Notes: generated by a model not told the origin, from the sequence alone. Shown: positions 26,167 to 35,903, numbered from the stretch's first letter. The stretch: DNA of 64,000 nucleotides from Wohlfahrtiimonas populi (GCF_002006795.1 NZ_MVDN01000001.1:190083-254082); one strand, 5' to 3'. Numbers and translations are program-made.

Positions 26167-29116
26167 CGATTCATTATCCTTAAATTTGCAAAGCCAGTAT
26201 TCTATTAATGAGCTAATCTTCATTAATTCAGGTTCAAATTACTATGTTCGCCTCCCTATCAACAAATCTGCCGCACTATTTGCTGGGAATAATGAGGGTA
26301 AGACATCTTCTCTCTCCGCTCTTAAATTATTCCTCTTGCCCGAGGTAAATTTTAAGGGGAGCGCTAATAAATTTAATTTCTCATCAGGTGGCACACCTTT
26401 CTCTGATATTGCATCATTTCAATACTATTTTCCAAGCCCTGAATCATACATTATCTGTGAAGCAGAAAATCCAAGTCATCCTAATGGATTTTGTTGGGTA
26501 CTTTTCAAAAGTACTGATTACCACTACGATAGAATAGCTGTACCACACTCATATAATTATATTGAGCATTTATTCTGGAATTCCTCATCCATTAATAATG
26601 AAGAGATTGGTGCCTTGCATGAAGATATATCCATCAAAACAATCAAAGATAAACTTTTATCAAAACAGTATGGTGGAAAGTTAATTACAGACAAAAAAAT
26701 GATCAGTGAAGCCAGCTATTCGAGAACAACATCGCAAGACGATCACACAAGATTTTGCCTTCTCCCAATGGTTCAAAAATCATCTCCTGATAGCGTCAAA
26801 ACTGTACGATCTCTATTAGATATGGCTTTTGACCTAAGTAATGCTTCAACAAAATCACTTCCAATAGCCATTGGGTCTATTATCGATAGCAAGGGATTAA
26901 GTGTTGTTGAAAACGATGGTATTTTTCTTGATCTAGAAAGTAAATTAGACGAATGGCAAACATTACAAAAACAACAAAAATTTCTCTCTCAGGTAGAAGA
27001 ACAAACTCCTCAATGGCATCGATTTGAAGAAAACCTTAATACTTACATAGCAAAAAAATCAGATACAAAAGTGCTTTTTGGACAAGTTTCTCATTATGTA
27101 AATGAAGCATCTAGTTTATTCACTCAAGAATCCAAGTCTTTAAAAGAACAAACTGATCAACATGAGAAAACATTAAATATTGAAAATCAAAAACTGCATA
27201 AAATCCAAGAGACTATAACTGCCCTTTCTACTCGCATTGAAGATGCACAAGAAAATATTCAAAAAATTAATGATGCATTGAATGAAATAGAGACATTAAA
27301 GGCGCATTATGCAGAGAAAAATATCCATTTTATTGAGGAAATTATTAGTGATCTTAAACAACGAGAAATATCGATTAGTCAGAATGTATTAGCCTTACAA
27401 AATGATCAGGAAACAGAAAAAAGATTAACAGAGCTTACCAGGGAAATTAAACAGAAGCAGAGCCGATTAAATGCATTACAATCCTCATTGAAAAATATTC
27501 AAAATAAAAGTAGCTTTTTAGACCAGTTCTCAGAACATACAAGCTCTGTGCTCTTTAGCTTGAATGAAGATTTTACTAGCCTAACTACAACTACTTCAAC
27601 TGATGAAAAACAGATCATCACAGAATTTACTAATTTATTTAAGGATCAGAATGGGCAACTCTCTTTAAGTAATCATGCGTTCTCTAAAATCACATTTAAA
27701 AAATATTCCGATAAAGATGCTTCTTTAAATCTAACGAAAATAATTGAAGAGCTGCAAGCCCATATTACTAAGTTAGAAAACGATCGTTTATCTTTACATC
27801 AATACAGCAAAGCTTCCCCACAAGAGCGCCAACAGAACATATCAAAATTTGAAAAAGACAATGAAATCATCCAATCTCAATTGGATAATTTAATGGGAGA
27901 AACGAATTTACGCAAAAACCTTATAGATAACCAAAAGAAATTAGATTTAAATAATGATGATCTTGTACTACTAAAAGAATCACAAAATTCTTTACAAGAT
28001 CAAATTACTTATTTTAAAAATCAATTTCATCTTTCAAAATCAGCATATGATAAAAATGCAGAAAAATTAAAGTCTATACAAGATGTTAACAATACTCTAA
28101 ATACATTAGCTTTTTCTAATAGAGGTTTTCTTGATAATACTCCACCAACTAACACCATTATCACATTAAAGCCAATCAATGATTACGATCCGCAATATAT
28201 AAACTCATCAACCCAAAATATTAAAAACAATATTTCCTCTATCAATGAGTTAAATAATACCATCCTTCAATCTTTACGAACTTTTTCAGAATATAACTTT
28301 ATTGAAATGTCCCCTGAAGAAAAACATAATGTTAGCCTCGCAAATAGCTCGTTTAATACTTTTTATGAATCACTCAAAAAAACATTTGAAACATTAGATA
28401 TACAAAAAAATAGTTTTTATAATCGTCTACAGGCACATAATAATACTGTCGATACATCCATTAGCATTATCAATAAAATAAAAGGAATTATTGATGATTA
28501 TATTGATGGACTCAATCGACAATTATCGGGCTATCAAATATCCAATCTAGATAATGTCACAATTGACACCACATATCATCCTCAATATACAGCTGCTATT
28601 AAGGCTATGAGTAAAATTTCTCAAATACACAATAATACATATCCTCAAGAAATGTATGACCATCTCCAAGCATTTCAAGCTACATTTTATGTTAAATCCT
28701 CTAAAAAGATTGATATTGCTAAAATTATTGAAAAAATTAGCTATTCATTCTCTAGAAATGAAAAAAAAGAAGATATTCCACAATCCAATGGCACGAACTC
28801 TATGGTCAATGCAATTTTACTTGCGATCTTATTTAAAAGTATGATTCCTGAAGATTTAAAACTTCAACTACCTGTAGTATTTGATGAAGTTGGCAAACTA
28901 GATGAAGATAATTTAAATGAAATTTATAAAATTGTTACTGAACAAAACCTCATTCTATTTGTTGCAACACCCGACCCAACAGGTATTATCGCCAGTGTAT
29001 TAGACCTATACCATGACTTGTCATGTTTCCAAGCAATAGATGTTACAGTTTATGATAAAGCTAAGACAATCTACTTCCAAGGTATGGAAGAACGTTTAAT
29101 TAATTTAGAATTATAA
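26159..29116 (+). CDS. jetC: JetC/MksB-like SMC ATPase
   Basis: A 985-residue SMC-like protein. The N-terminal head has Walker A AGNNEGKTS (residues 42-50). Two long coiled-coil arms (about 290-430 and 500-660) follow, and the C-terminal head has a signature-like SNGTNSMVNAILLAILF and Walker B VVFDEVGKLD (FDE at 908-910). Such proteins are the loop-extruding motor of MukBEF, MksBEF and Wadjet. Co-occurrence with a Toprim nuclease points to Wadjet/MksBEFG function in plasmid exclusion. The initiation codon is GTG at 26159, inside the end of jetD, so translation is coupled. Type within the Wadjet classes cannot be settled by eye. Confidence 0.8.
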   Translation: MHSDSLSLNLQSQYSINELIFINSGSNYYVRLPINKSAALFAGNNEGKTSSLSALKLFLLPEVNFKGSANKFNFSSGGTPFSDIASFQYYFPSPESYIICEAENPSHPNGFCWVLFKSTDYHYDRIAVPHSYNYIEHLFWNSSSINNEEIGALHEDISIKTIKDKLLSKQYGGKLITDKKMISEASYSRTTSQDDHTRFCLLPMVQKSSPDSVKTVRSLLDMAFDLSNASTKSLPIAIGSIIDSKGLSVVENDGIFLDLESKLDEWQTLQKQQKFLSQVEEQTPQWHRFEENLNTYIAKKSDTKVLFGQVSHYVNEASSLFTQESKSLKEQTDQHEKTLNIENQKLHKIQETITALSTRIEDAQENIQKINDALNEIETLKAHYAEKNIHFIEEIISDLKQREISISQNVLALQNDQETEKRLTELTREIKQKQSRLNALQSSLKNIQNKSSFLDQFSEHTSSVLFSLNEDFTSLTTTTSTDEKQIITEFTNLFKDQNGQLSLSNHAFSKITFKKYSDKDASLNLTKIIEELQAHITKLENDRLSLHQYSKASPQERQQNISKFEKDNEIIQSQLDNLMGETNLRKNLIDNQKKLDLNNDDLVLLKESQNSLQDQITYFKNQFHLSKSAYDKNAEKLKSIQDVNNTLNTLAFSNRGFLDNTPPTNTIITLKPINDYDPQYINSSTQNIKNNISSINELNNTILQSLRTFSEYNFIEMSPEEKHNVSLANSSFNTFYESLKKTFETLDIQKNSFYNRLQAHNNTVDTSISIINKIKGIIDDYIDGLNRQLSGYQISNLDNVTIDTTYHPQYTAAIKAMSKISQIHNNTYPQEMYDHLQAFQATFYVKSSKKIDIAKIIEKISYSFSRNEKKEDIPQSNGTNSMVNAILLAILFKSMIPEDLKLQLPVVFDEVGKLDEDNLNEIYKIVTEQNLILFVATPDPTGIIASVLDLYHDLSCFQAIDVTVYDKAKTIYFQGMEERLINLEL

Positions 29117-29124
29117 TCATCATT

Positions 29125-30522
29125 ATGAAAACCAATGCGCAAAATACACTTGCTATCTTATTCCAACATATTGATATATTTTTCAATATTATTGACTACT
29201 ATAATTCAGAATCTAAAAATATTTCAGGATTTCATATATCTGTATATGAGCATGTTTTACAAAATTATATTCAACAGAGAATATCAGATACTAATGACCA
29301 AAAAAGGATTGCATCCGCATTATCTCTGCATAACTTAAACCAATGTAAATTATTAGCATACATTCATGATGCAAAAGGTATTTTTCGTATTCAAAACGAT
29401 CTTCTTTCTGTTATCAAAAACATAGATTCCACAAGACTAAGAGAGCTCGGGCAGCCAGATTTAGATGCTATTTATGCCCAAATTAGAACTCAATATGACT
29501 ATTTTACTCAACAGCAAGAAAATTATAGCCATCATAATCCAGGATTTATGGAACATATAGATGCTTTAATGGATATTCTGCAAGATGTCTTTTCCAAGAT
29601 AGAACATAATGTTAGAGCATTAGAAGGCAGTGCTAAACGCTTATCTGAAATTGTAGATAGTCACAACTTCGAAAAACACACACCAACAGAGCAAGTAGAA
29701 AAAGCTTTTGAGGAAATTACACGTATTTATCAACGCAATATATTGCCAACTCTAAATTTTCTTAATGAAAAAGCTATGGCCAAAGATTCATCAGCAATTT
29801 ATCTGATCAGAAAAATAAGAGAAAAACTCAACCAAACAACCTTCTATGAGGAAGCCAGCACCATATCAATTATAGAAATACGTTTATTATCATTTATCGA
29901 AGTCATTTCTGATATTCGTCGTAAACTTCATAGATATATTGAGATGAATCAAAAACAACGCGCGCTCTATAACGCTGTCGAACAACATTACAATGAATTA
30001 AACTCTTTAGTCATTAACCTACTAGATAGTAAATTAACAGGAAAAACCCTTTCTCATCAACATGAATTCTTTCATCCTGCAAAAATTTTCAATCAATTAA
30101 CCAGTTGGTCTCGTACCAATTTAACTAAACCATTAATTGAGCTACCTAATAATTTCAATACACAAGAAGCATATGAATATATTAGAAGTAAATTAGATAA
30201 TGTAGAGGCATTCAACAGTAAAAAGCATATTCCAACTAACAAAGTTAGAGATGTCAAAGAACATATTCTCAAACGTAAACGAGTAGAAAGAATTAAACGC
30301 TTAATGCGCTCATTTCATGCCGTAGATTGTGATGATCTTTATTTTGAAATCCATCACTATTTATCGGATAAGCTCGAGCAATATTCTCTCAAAGATATTT
30401 ATGATGCTAGGGCTTTTTTATCTGAGAAATATGCAGTTATTACCACATTACAACGTGGCACTATCACATATAACCAACAAGAACTTAGTTACCCTATTAA
30501 AAAGCTTGTGGAGAAAAAATAA
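29125..30522 (+). CDS. jetA: JetA/MksF-like kleisin subunit
   Basis: A 465-residue, mostly helical protein without recognisable enzymatic motifs. Its position 8 bp after the SMC gene, size and helical composition fit the kleisin (MukF/MksF/JetA) that bridges SMC heads and recruits the MukE-like subunit. The N terminus (LAILFQHIDIFFNIIDYYN) could form the winged-helix dimerisation region. The identification is mostly contextual. jetB starts two bases after its stop. An internal open frame at 30329-30541 overlaps the end and is rejected as a shadow. Confidence 0.65.
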   Translation: MKTNAQNTLAILFQHIDIFFNIIDYYNSESKNISGFHISVYEHVLQNYIQQRISDTNDQKRIASALSLHNLNQCKLLAYIHDAKGIFRIQNDLLSVIKNIDSTRLRELGQPDLDAIYAQIRTQYDYFTQQQENYSHHNPGFMEHIDALMDILQDVFSKIEHNVRALEGSAKRLSEIVDSHNFEKHTPTEQVEKAFEEITRIYQRNILPTLNFLNEKAMAKDSSAIYLIRKIREKLNQTTFYEEASTISIIEIRLLSFIEVISDIRRKLHRYIEMNQKQRALYNAVEQHYNELNSLVINLLDSKLTGKTLSHQHEFFHPAKIFNQLTSWSRTNLTKPLIELPNNFNTQEAYEYIRSKLDNVEAFNSKKHIPTNKVRDVKEHILKRKRVERIKRLMRSFHAVDCDDLYFEIHHYLSDKLEQYSLKDIYDARAFLSEKYAVITTLQRGTITYNQQELSYPIKKLVEKK

Positions 30523-30524
30523 AC

Positions 30525-31121
30525 ATGGAAATGCAATCTGACAATACTATGAATAATCACATCGTAAATATTGAACAACTAGATCCAATAGCTACTAAAG
30601 AAATTTATAAAGATTTCATTAGTGGAAAAGTTATCAATAAATACGATATGAGTAATAATGAATTCATTCTATCTGCTAAATTCTCTGAATTAATCAAACA
30701 CATCGATATTTATAAAAAGTTATATGACCTGCTCGGCTTTGAACTTATCGCTATTGGTGATGATTCCTATTATATTGCTCGACCAGAAAGAGACTCCTTA
30801 AATGAAATTGGCGCGAATATTCAAGTTATCCTAATCGTATTATGTCGCGGGCTAGCAACTCGTGGAATTTCACCAGAAATACTTAAAGATCCTAAAGGTG
30901 GAATCAATGCTCAAATTATCAATGACATTGGGTCAGAAGAAGAAACAGAAAGAATCTTAAAGGCTTGCGATATAGCTACTCCATTAGTTAAATCTATTGA
31001 AAGCATAATGGTTGACCGAGCTTTAATGCATAAAACCTCAGCTGATAGATATGTTTTATCTAATGCTGGTAGTTTTATGTATCGACTGTTGTTGGAAACA
31101 GATATGCAGCTTAGCCTTTAA
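30525..31121 (+). CDS. jetB: JetB/MksE-like small subunit (DUF4194-like)
   Basis: A 198-residue protein after the kleisin gene, in the size range of MukE/MksE/JetB (DUF4194). The predicted winged-helix content (FSELIKHIDIYKKLYDLLGFELIAIGDDSYYIARPE, quoted here only in outline by its two halves) resembles this family, with the Tyr-rich YYIARP strand typical of DUF4194-like proteins. It would bind the kleisin and DNA. It closes the four-gene operon; 157 bp follow before the metallophore importer. Confidence 0.65.
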   Translation: MEMQSDNTMNNHIVNIEQLDPIATKEIYKDFISGKVINKYDMSNNEFILSAKFSELIKHIDIYKKLYDLLGFELIAIGDDSYYIARPERDSLNEIGANIQVILIVLCRGLATRGISPEILKDPKGGINAQIINDIGSEEETERILKACDIATPLVKSIESIMVDRALMHKTSADRYVLSNAGSFMYRLLLETDMQLSL

Positions 31122-31167
31122 AAACTCTACATGTACAGCGAGTAAATATAGCACCTCATAATATAAA

Positions 31168-31186
31168 GATAATAATAAATATTAAA
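31168..31186 (+). promoter_or_regulatory. Candidate Fur box before the metallophore importer
   Basis: GATAATAATAAATATTAAA matches the 19-bp Fur consensus at 14 positions by my alignment. The region is A+T-rich, so chance similarity is possible, but location 93 bp upstream of an iron-type ABC importer favours it. Confidence 0.4.
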
Positions 31187-31278
31187 TACTAATGACAATC
31201 AATCGTATTTAATGTAGTATTTTTTGATAAATTTTTTCAATAGTGTCCTTTATTTAATTTAATCGATAGGTAAAAAAT

Positions 31279-32295
31279 ATGAAAAAAATATTCAAAAAAG
31301 CATTTCCTTTATTAGCAAGCATACCATTATTTACATCTCTCTCTTTTGCTGACAATAATCATTATCCTGTGAAGATTGAAAGTTGTGGCCATGTATTAAC
31401 ATTTGATAAAGCACCTGAAAAAGTTGTTGGTATTGGCCAAGGCACAGTTGAAATTTTATATTCTTTAGGACTCGCTGATAAAGTTGCAGGGACTGCATTA
31501 TGGGTTGAACCAGTGATGGAGGAATTTAAAGAAGTTAATGCTAAGATTGATGTATTGGCAGACAATGATGTAAGTTTTGAAAGCATTATTGCAAGAAAAC
31601 CAGATTTAATTACTAATCAATTTCAATGGCAAATTGGCCCAGTTGGTATTGTCGCTAGCGTTGAACAATTTGATGAATTAGGTATTCCTGTATATACATC
31701 ACCTGCAGACTGTGTTGCTAAAGATAATAGTGACGGTGGCGATGGTGTTCGTGCAAATGCATTTACTATGGATGTAATTTATCAAGAAATTTCAGAATTA
31801 GCTAAAATCTTTAATGTTGAAGATCGAGGTAATAAATTGATCAGTGATTTAAAAAATAGAGAAAATTTAGCTAAAGCAAAAGTTCAAGGTTTACCGAATA
31901 ATACTTCTGCTTTATTCTGGTTCTCAAGCGCTGATGCAGAATCTGACCCATATGTTGCAGGTTCAAAAGGTGCTCCAGGTTACATTATGTCAACGTTAGG
32001 ATTGAAAAATATTGTTGATACTGCTGAAGAGTGGCCGTCTGTGAGCTGGGAAACTATCGTAAGAGAAAGCCCAACAATGATTGTTGTTGGAGACATGAGT
32101 AGACGTCGTTTTGCTTTGGATGATGTGAAAGTAAAATTAGAATATTTAAATAATGACCCAGTACTAAAATTAATTCCAGCAGTAGAGAATCAGCGAATTG
32201 TGGTAATTGGTGCTCAATCAATGAATCCTACTTTAAGAACCATCGAAGGGCTAGAAAAAGTTGCTGATGCAATTTCTAAGATGAATTTACAATAA
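31279..32295 (+). CDS. Metallophore-type ABC transporter substrate-binding protein
   Basis: A 338-residue periplasmic protein of the Fe3+-siderophore/B12 class (Peripla_BP_2). A signal peptide is evident (PLLASIPLFTSLSFA, cleavage near residue 25). Class III features are visible: KAPEKVVGIGQGTVEILYSL, LGLADKVAGTA, ESIIARKPDLI and GYIMSTLGLKNIV. It starts a run of five same-strand genes: permease 5 bp downstream, ATPase, pseudoazurin and MATE exporter. Ligand cannot be told; a ferric metallophore is likeliest, with copper chelate or cobalamin as alternatives. Confidence 0.88.
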   Translation: MKKIFKKAFPLLASIPLFTSLSFADNNHYPVKIESCGHVLTFDKAPEKVVGIGQGTVEILYSLGLADKVAGTALWVEPVMEEFKEVNAKIDVLADNDVSFESIIARKPDLITNQFQWQIGPVGIVASVEQFDELGIPVYTSPADCVAKDNSDGGDGVRANAFTMDVIYQEISELAKIFNVEDRGNKLISDLKNRENLAKAKVQGLPNNTSALFWFSSADAESDPYVAGSKGAPGYIMSTLGLKNIVDTAEEWPSVSWETIVRESPTMIVVGDMSRRRFALDDVKVKLEYLNNDPVLKLIPAVENQRIVVIGAQSMNPTLRTIEGLEKVADAISKMNLQ

Positions 32296-32300
32296 AATTT

Positions 32301-33317
32301 ATGGCTTTATATATATCTAAACGCTTAGGATTGATAGTATTTGTAATACTTCTCCTAGGCGTTACTATTTTAATTGGTACATCAATTGGGGAAATATATA
32401 TCCCTTTTGATGTTGTATTGAAAACTATTGCTAATAAGCTATGGGATGCAGGCTATCCTTTGGATAGAATAGATGAAGGTATTGTTTGGAACTATCGTTT
32501 AAGTAGAACTGTCATTGCCGCATTGTGTGGTATGGCTCTCGCTCTTTCGGGGACTATATTACAAGCACTACTTAGAAATATGTTGGCAGACCCATATTTA
32601 TTAGGAATTTCTGCGGGTGCTTCTACGGGGGCTGTTGCTGTGGTTGTTTTGGGAATTGGGGCGGGTGCTCTTTCTGTTTCATTTGGTGCTTTTTTTGGTG
32701 CGATTACAGCGTTTATATTAGTTGCACTTTTAGCATTCAGAACAGGTAAGGGGAATGGCGGTGTTATTTTGGCAGGTATTGCAGGATCACAATTATTTAA
32801 CGCAATCACCTCATTTATTATTACCCATTCGGCAAGTGCAGAACAAACACGAGGCATTATGTTTTGGCTATTAGGCAGTTTATCTGGTGTTAGATGGCCT
32901 GATGTATCATTAGCTTTTCCAGTGACAGTATCAGGATTGTTAGTATGCTTATGGTATGCAAGATCATTAGATGCTTTTACCTTTGGCGCAGACTCAGCAG
33001 CTTCTTTAGGTATCCCTGTAAAACGCACTTATATTGTTTTAATTGTATGTGCAACATTAATGACAGCAACGATGGTTAGTATTGTGGGTGCTATTGGTTT
33101 TGTAGGGTTAGTAATTCCACATGCAACACGTGCAATTATAGGATTAAAACACCATAGGCTTTTGCCAACGGTCGCCATTGTTGGTGCAATCTTTTTAGTG
33201 GCTGCAGACATTGTTTCTCGTACAATTATTAAAGGTCAAGTATTGCCTATAGGTGTAATTACTGCATTGGTGGGAGCGCCTGTATTTGCATTAATATTAA
33301 GCCGGAGAGCTCGTTAA
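32301..33317 (+). CDS. FecCD-family ABC permease
   Basis: A 338-residue polytopic inner-membrane permease with about ten hydrophobic segments. FecCD/BtuC hallmarks are LPRTVIAALCGMALALSG-like LSRTVIAALCGMALALSG, LLRNMLADPYLLGISAGAS and GFVGLVIPHATR before the cytoplasmic coupling helix. It forms a homodimer or pairs with another permease; only one is present here, so a homodimer is expected. Genes for the binding protein and ATPase flank it within 5 bp on each side. Confidence 0.92.
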   Translation: MALYISKRLGLIVFVILLLGVTILIGTSIGEIYIPFDVVLKTIANKLWDAGYPLDRIDEGIVWNYRLSRTVIAALCGMALALSGTILQALLRNMLADPYLLGISAGASTGAVAVVVLGIGAGALSVSFGAFFGAITAFILVALLAFRTGKGNGGVILAGIAGSQLFNAITSFIITHSASAEQTRGIMFWLLGSLSGVRWPDVSLAFPVTVSGLLVCLWYARSLDAFTFGADSAASLGIPVKRTYIVLIVCATLMTATMVSIVGAIGFVGLVIPHATRAIIGLKHHRLLPTVAIVGAIFLVAADIVSRTIIKGQVLPIGVITALVGAPVFALILSRRAR

Positions 33318-33319
33318 TT

Positions 33320-34084
33320 ATGGCAATATCTGCAGAAAATTTATACTGGAAAAGTGGGAATAAACATATCATTAATGGTGTTTCTCTATCAGTAAAACCT
33401 AATGAGTTTGTTGGTATTGTCGGACCTAATGGCTCTGGGAAAAGCTCGCTAGTTTCTTTATTATCAGGCATTAAAAAGCCAACGAGTGGACATATTACTT
33501 TATTTGGACAGCCGTTAAATAAATTACCGCCTCGTTTAATTGCGCAACAATTGGCATTTGTTAAGCAACATATTGATACAGATGATCACATTACTGCAAA
33601 ACAATCTGTTGAGCTGGGGCGTACACCTTATTTAAGCCTATTATCCCCTTGGTCAAAACATGATGATGAGATAGTAGAAGAGGCATTATCAATTGTGGAT
33701 ATGATGGAAAAATCAAAACAATTGTGGCCAACCTTATCAGGAGGTGAAAGGCAGCGTCTTCACATAGCACGAGGGTTAGTACAAAAACCTAAAATGATTA
33801 TTTTAGATGAGCCTACTAATAATCTAGATGTCCATCATCAATTAAATTTACTTAATCTAGTTAAACAGCTAAAGCTAACGACCATTGCTGTGTTGCATGA
33901 TCTTAATCACGCTGCAATGTATTGTGATCGACTCATTGTTATACAAGGTGGAAAGATTGCGGCTGTCGGTACGCCTAAAGAAGTATTAACTAAAGAGTTT
34001 ATTAAGGAAATATTTAAAGTTGAGGTGGAATGCTATGAAGATTCCGAAGGTCAACCTTTTATTCGTTTTATCCAATCTTGTTAA
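33320..34084 (+). CDS. Metallophore ABC transporter ATP-binding protein
   Basis: A 254-residue FepC/BtuD-type ATPase. Walker A GPNGSGKSS (about residue 34), Q-loop region, signature LSGGERQRLHIARGL, Walker B MIILDEPTNNLD and the H-loop VLHDLNHAAMYCD are all intact. It follows the permease by two bases and overlaps the upstream leader of the cupredoxin gene. It powers uptake of the ligand captured by the product of 31279-32295. Confidence 0.94.
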   Translation: MAISAENLYWKSGNKHIINGVSLSVKPNEFVGIVGPNGSGKSSLVSLLSGIKKPTSGHITLFGQPLNKLPPRLIAQQLAFVKQHIDTDDHITAKQSVELGRTPYLSLLSPWSKHDDEIVEEALSIVDMMEKSKQLWPTLSGGERQRLHIARGLVQKPKMIILDEPTNNLDVHHQLNLLNLVKQLKLTTIAVLHDLNHAAMYCDRLIVIQGGKIAAVGTPKEVLTKEFIKEIFKVEVECYEDSEGQPFIRFIQSC

Positions 34085-34101
34085 AAATACGGAGAATTAA
34101 A

Positions 34102-34536
34102 ATGCGTCATGTATTAGTTATGGTTTTGAGTAGTGTGTTATTTTTAGGCAATGCACAAGCAGAAGTCCATGAAGTTAAAATGTTGAACAGAGGTGAAACT
34201 GGGTCAATGGTTTTTGAACCAGATTATTTAGCAATTCAACCAGGTGATTCTGTCAAATTTATAGCGACTCATAAGAGCCATAATGCAGCTTCTATTATTG
34301 AATTAATGCCAGAAAACACACCTGCATTTAAAGGGAAAATTAACGAAGAATTAGAAGTTAAATTTGATACGAGTGGTTTTTATGGCATCCAATGTACACC
34401 TCATTTTTCAATGGGCATGATTATGGTCATCAAAGTTGGTGATGATGAAGTATTGCCTAATGCTTTTAGAACGTATAAAGCACCAGGGAAGTCACATGAG
34501 CGTTTACAAAATATCATCACTAATCACAATCTATAA
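34102..34536 (+). CDS. Pseudoazurin-type cupredoxin
   Basis: A 144-residue secreted blue-copper protein. Signal peptide MRHVLVMVLSSVLFLGNAQA precedes a mature domain with the pseudoazurin ligand set: H60 (KSHNA), C98, H101 and M106 in QCTPHFSMGM, with exact Cys-x2-His-x4-Met spacing. GGAG at 34091-34094 supports the ATG at 34102. Pseudoazurins usually give electrons to nitrite or nitrous-oxide reductase, neither of which is in this window. Placement in a metallophore-uptake cluster is unusual and hints at a reductive or copper-linked role in metal uptake, which is inference. Confidence 0.85.
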   Translation: MRHVLVMVLSSVLFLGNAQAEVHEVKMLNRGETGSMVFEPDYLAIQPGDSVKFIATHKSHNAASIIELMPENTPAFKGKINEELEVKFDTSGFYGIQCTPHFSMGMIMVIKVGDDEVLPNAFRTYKAPGKSHERLQNIITNHNL

Positions 34537-34550
34537 CGACTAATTAGTTT

Positions 34551-35876
34551 ATGACTCATGCCTCAAATAACAAGCAACAAATAACTTTTCGAAATTATTT
34601 ATTGCTTGTTGTACCTTTAACGTTATCAACAATTACTGTTCCTATATTAGGCGCAATAGACACTGCATTGGTTGGGCATTTGCCTAACCCAAGTTTTATT
34701 GCTGGTGTTACAATTAGCACAATCATTTTTAACACGCTTTATTGGCTATTTGGTTTTTTAAGAATCAGTACTACTAGCTTTACAGCACAGGCTTTGGATA
34801 ATCTAAGCCATTTAAAAAGTGCATTTCTTCGGCCTTTATTCATTGCATTATTGTTAGGCACATTATTTATCATAGGAAAATCATTAATTTTTGATGTTTT
34901 TATTAAATTTTCCAATCCTAGCGCAGAAGTTTATTTTTATGCAAAAGAATACTTCGATATTCTAATTTTTGGTGCACCCTTTACTTTAATCAATTATGTA
35001 CTCATTGGATTTTTAATGGGGCGGTCATATGTAAAATTAGTGCTTTATCTACAAGTATTTATTAATATTGTTAATATTATATTATCTATATTATTTGTTT
35101 GGTATTTTAATATGGATGTTAAAGGTGTAGCCCTTTCAACCTTGCTGGCTCAAATTAGCACAATGATAATCGCTACCATTTTAGTCTATAGAATGGGGAT
35201 GTTTGATATCAGCATAGATGACCTAAAAGAATATTTTTCATGGGCATCACTGAAAGAAATTATACTGATTAATAGCGATTTAATGATAAGAACAGTTTGT
35301 TTATTAACAGTTATTAATTTATTTATTTCAAATAGCACCGCATTGGGTACAGAAATTCTCGCAGCAAATAGCATACTATTTCAAATTCAATACTTAATGG
35401 CATATATTTATGATGGTTTTGCCAATGCAGCCAGTATATTGAGTGGTCAAGCTAAAGGTAAAAAAGATATTCATTTATATAATCAAACGATTAAATATGC
35501 CATTGTTTCAGGGTGTGGTATTTCATTATTCTTAAGCTTAGTTTGGGTCACATTTGATCAAAATATACTTGGTTTATTTACAAATCAAGCGAATATTCTA
35601 GCACTAGCTATAGAATATAGTATATGGATGGCAATATTCCCTATCGTTGTTTCAATGGGCCTAATGATTTATGGCGTATTTTGTGGTATTAATTATACGT
35701 CTTCTATCCGCAACTCAATGATTATAGCTGTCATTATTTGGCTAATCTCATCTTTTCTCTTAATACCAAATTTTGGTAATGATGGTATATGGATCTCGTT
35801 CTTACTATTTTGTTTAGCACGATCATTACTTGTTTTTTGGCTAAATTTATCAAAAAAATTCTTTTTTAGAGATTAA
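34551..35876 (+). CDS. DinF-like MATE family efflux protein
   Basis: A 441-residue, twelve-helix cation-coupled exporter. Family features: LTLSTITVPILGAIDTALVGHL at the start (with the conserved Asp), LYWLFGFLRISTTSFTAQAL, and a second MATE repeat from about residue 230. It resembles the DinF branch. It starts 15 bp after the cupredoxin gene. MATE proteins export drugs and, in some operons, siderophores or methanobactin, so export of an apo-metallophore is possible although no biosynthetic genes are seen. It converges on tnsE with 27 bp between and no clear terminator. Confidence 0.87.
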   Translation: MTHASNNKQQITFRNYLLLVVPLTLSTITVPILGAIDTALVGHLPNPSFIAGVTISTIIFNTLYWLFGFLRISTTSFTAQALDNLSHLKSAFLRPLFIALLLGTLFIIGKSLIFDVFIKFSNPSAEVYFYAKEYFDILIFGAPFTLINYVLIGFLMGRSYVKLVLYLQVFINIVNIILSILFVWYFNMDVKGVALSTLLAQISTMIIATILVYRMGMFDISIDDLKEYFSWASLKEIILINSDLMIRTVCLLTVINLFISNSTALGTEILAANSILFQIQYLMAYIYDGFANAASILSGQAKGKKDIHLYNQTIKYAIVSGCGISLFLSLVWVTFDQNILGLFTNQANILALAIEYSIWMAIFPIVVSMGLMIYGVFCGINYTSSIRNSMIIAVIIWLISSFLLIPNFGNDGIWISFLLFCLARSLLVFWLNLSKKFFFRD

Positions 35877-35903
35877 TTTTTGTAGAGCCAAAGTAACAAC
35901 CAC

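Noticed and set aside
30329-30541. 70-codon frame overlapping the jetA-jetB junction
   Set aside because: It is out of frame within jetA and lacks its own ribosome site; jetB at 30525 explains the region.
32492-33028. 178-codon open frame antisense to the FecCD permease
   Set aside because: The composition is a shadow of the membrane-protein codons on the plus strand; no ribosome site or family features.
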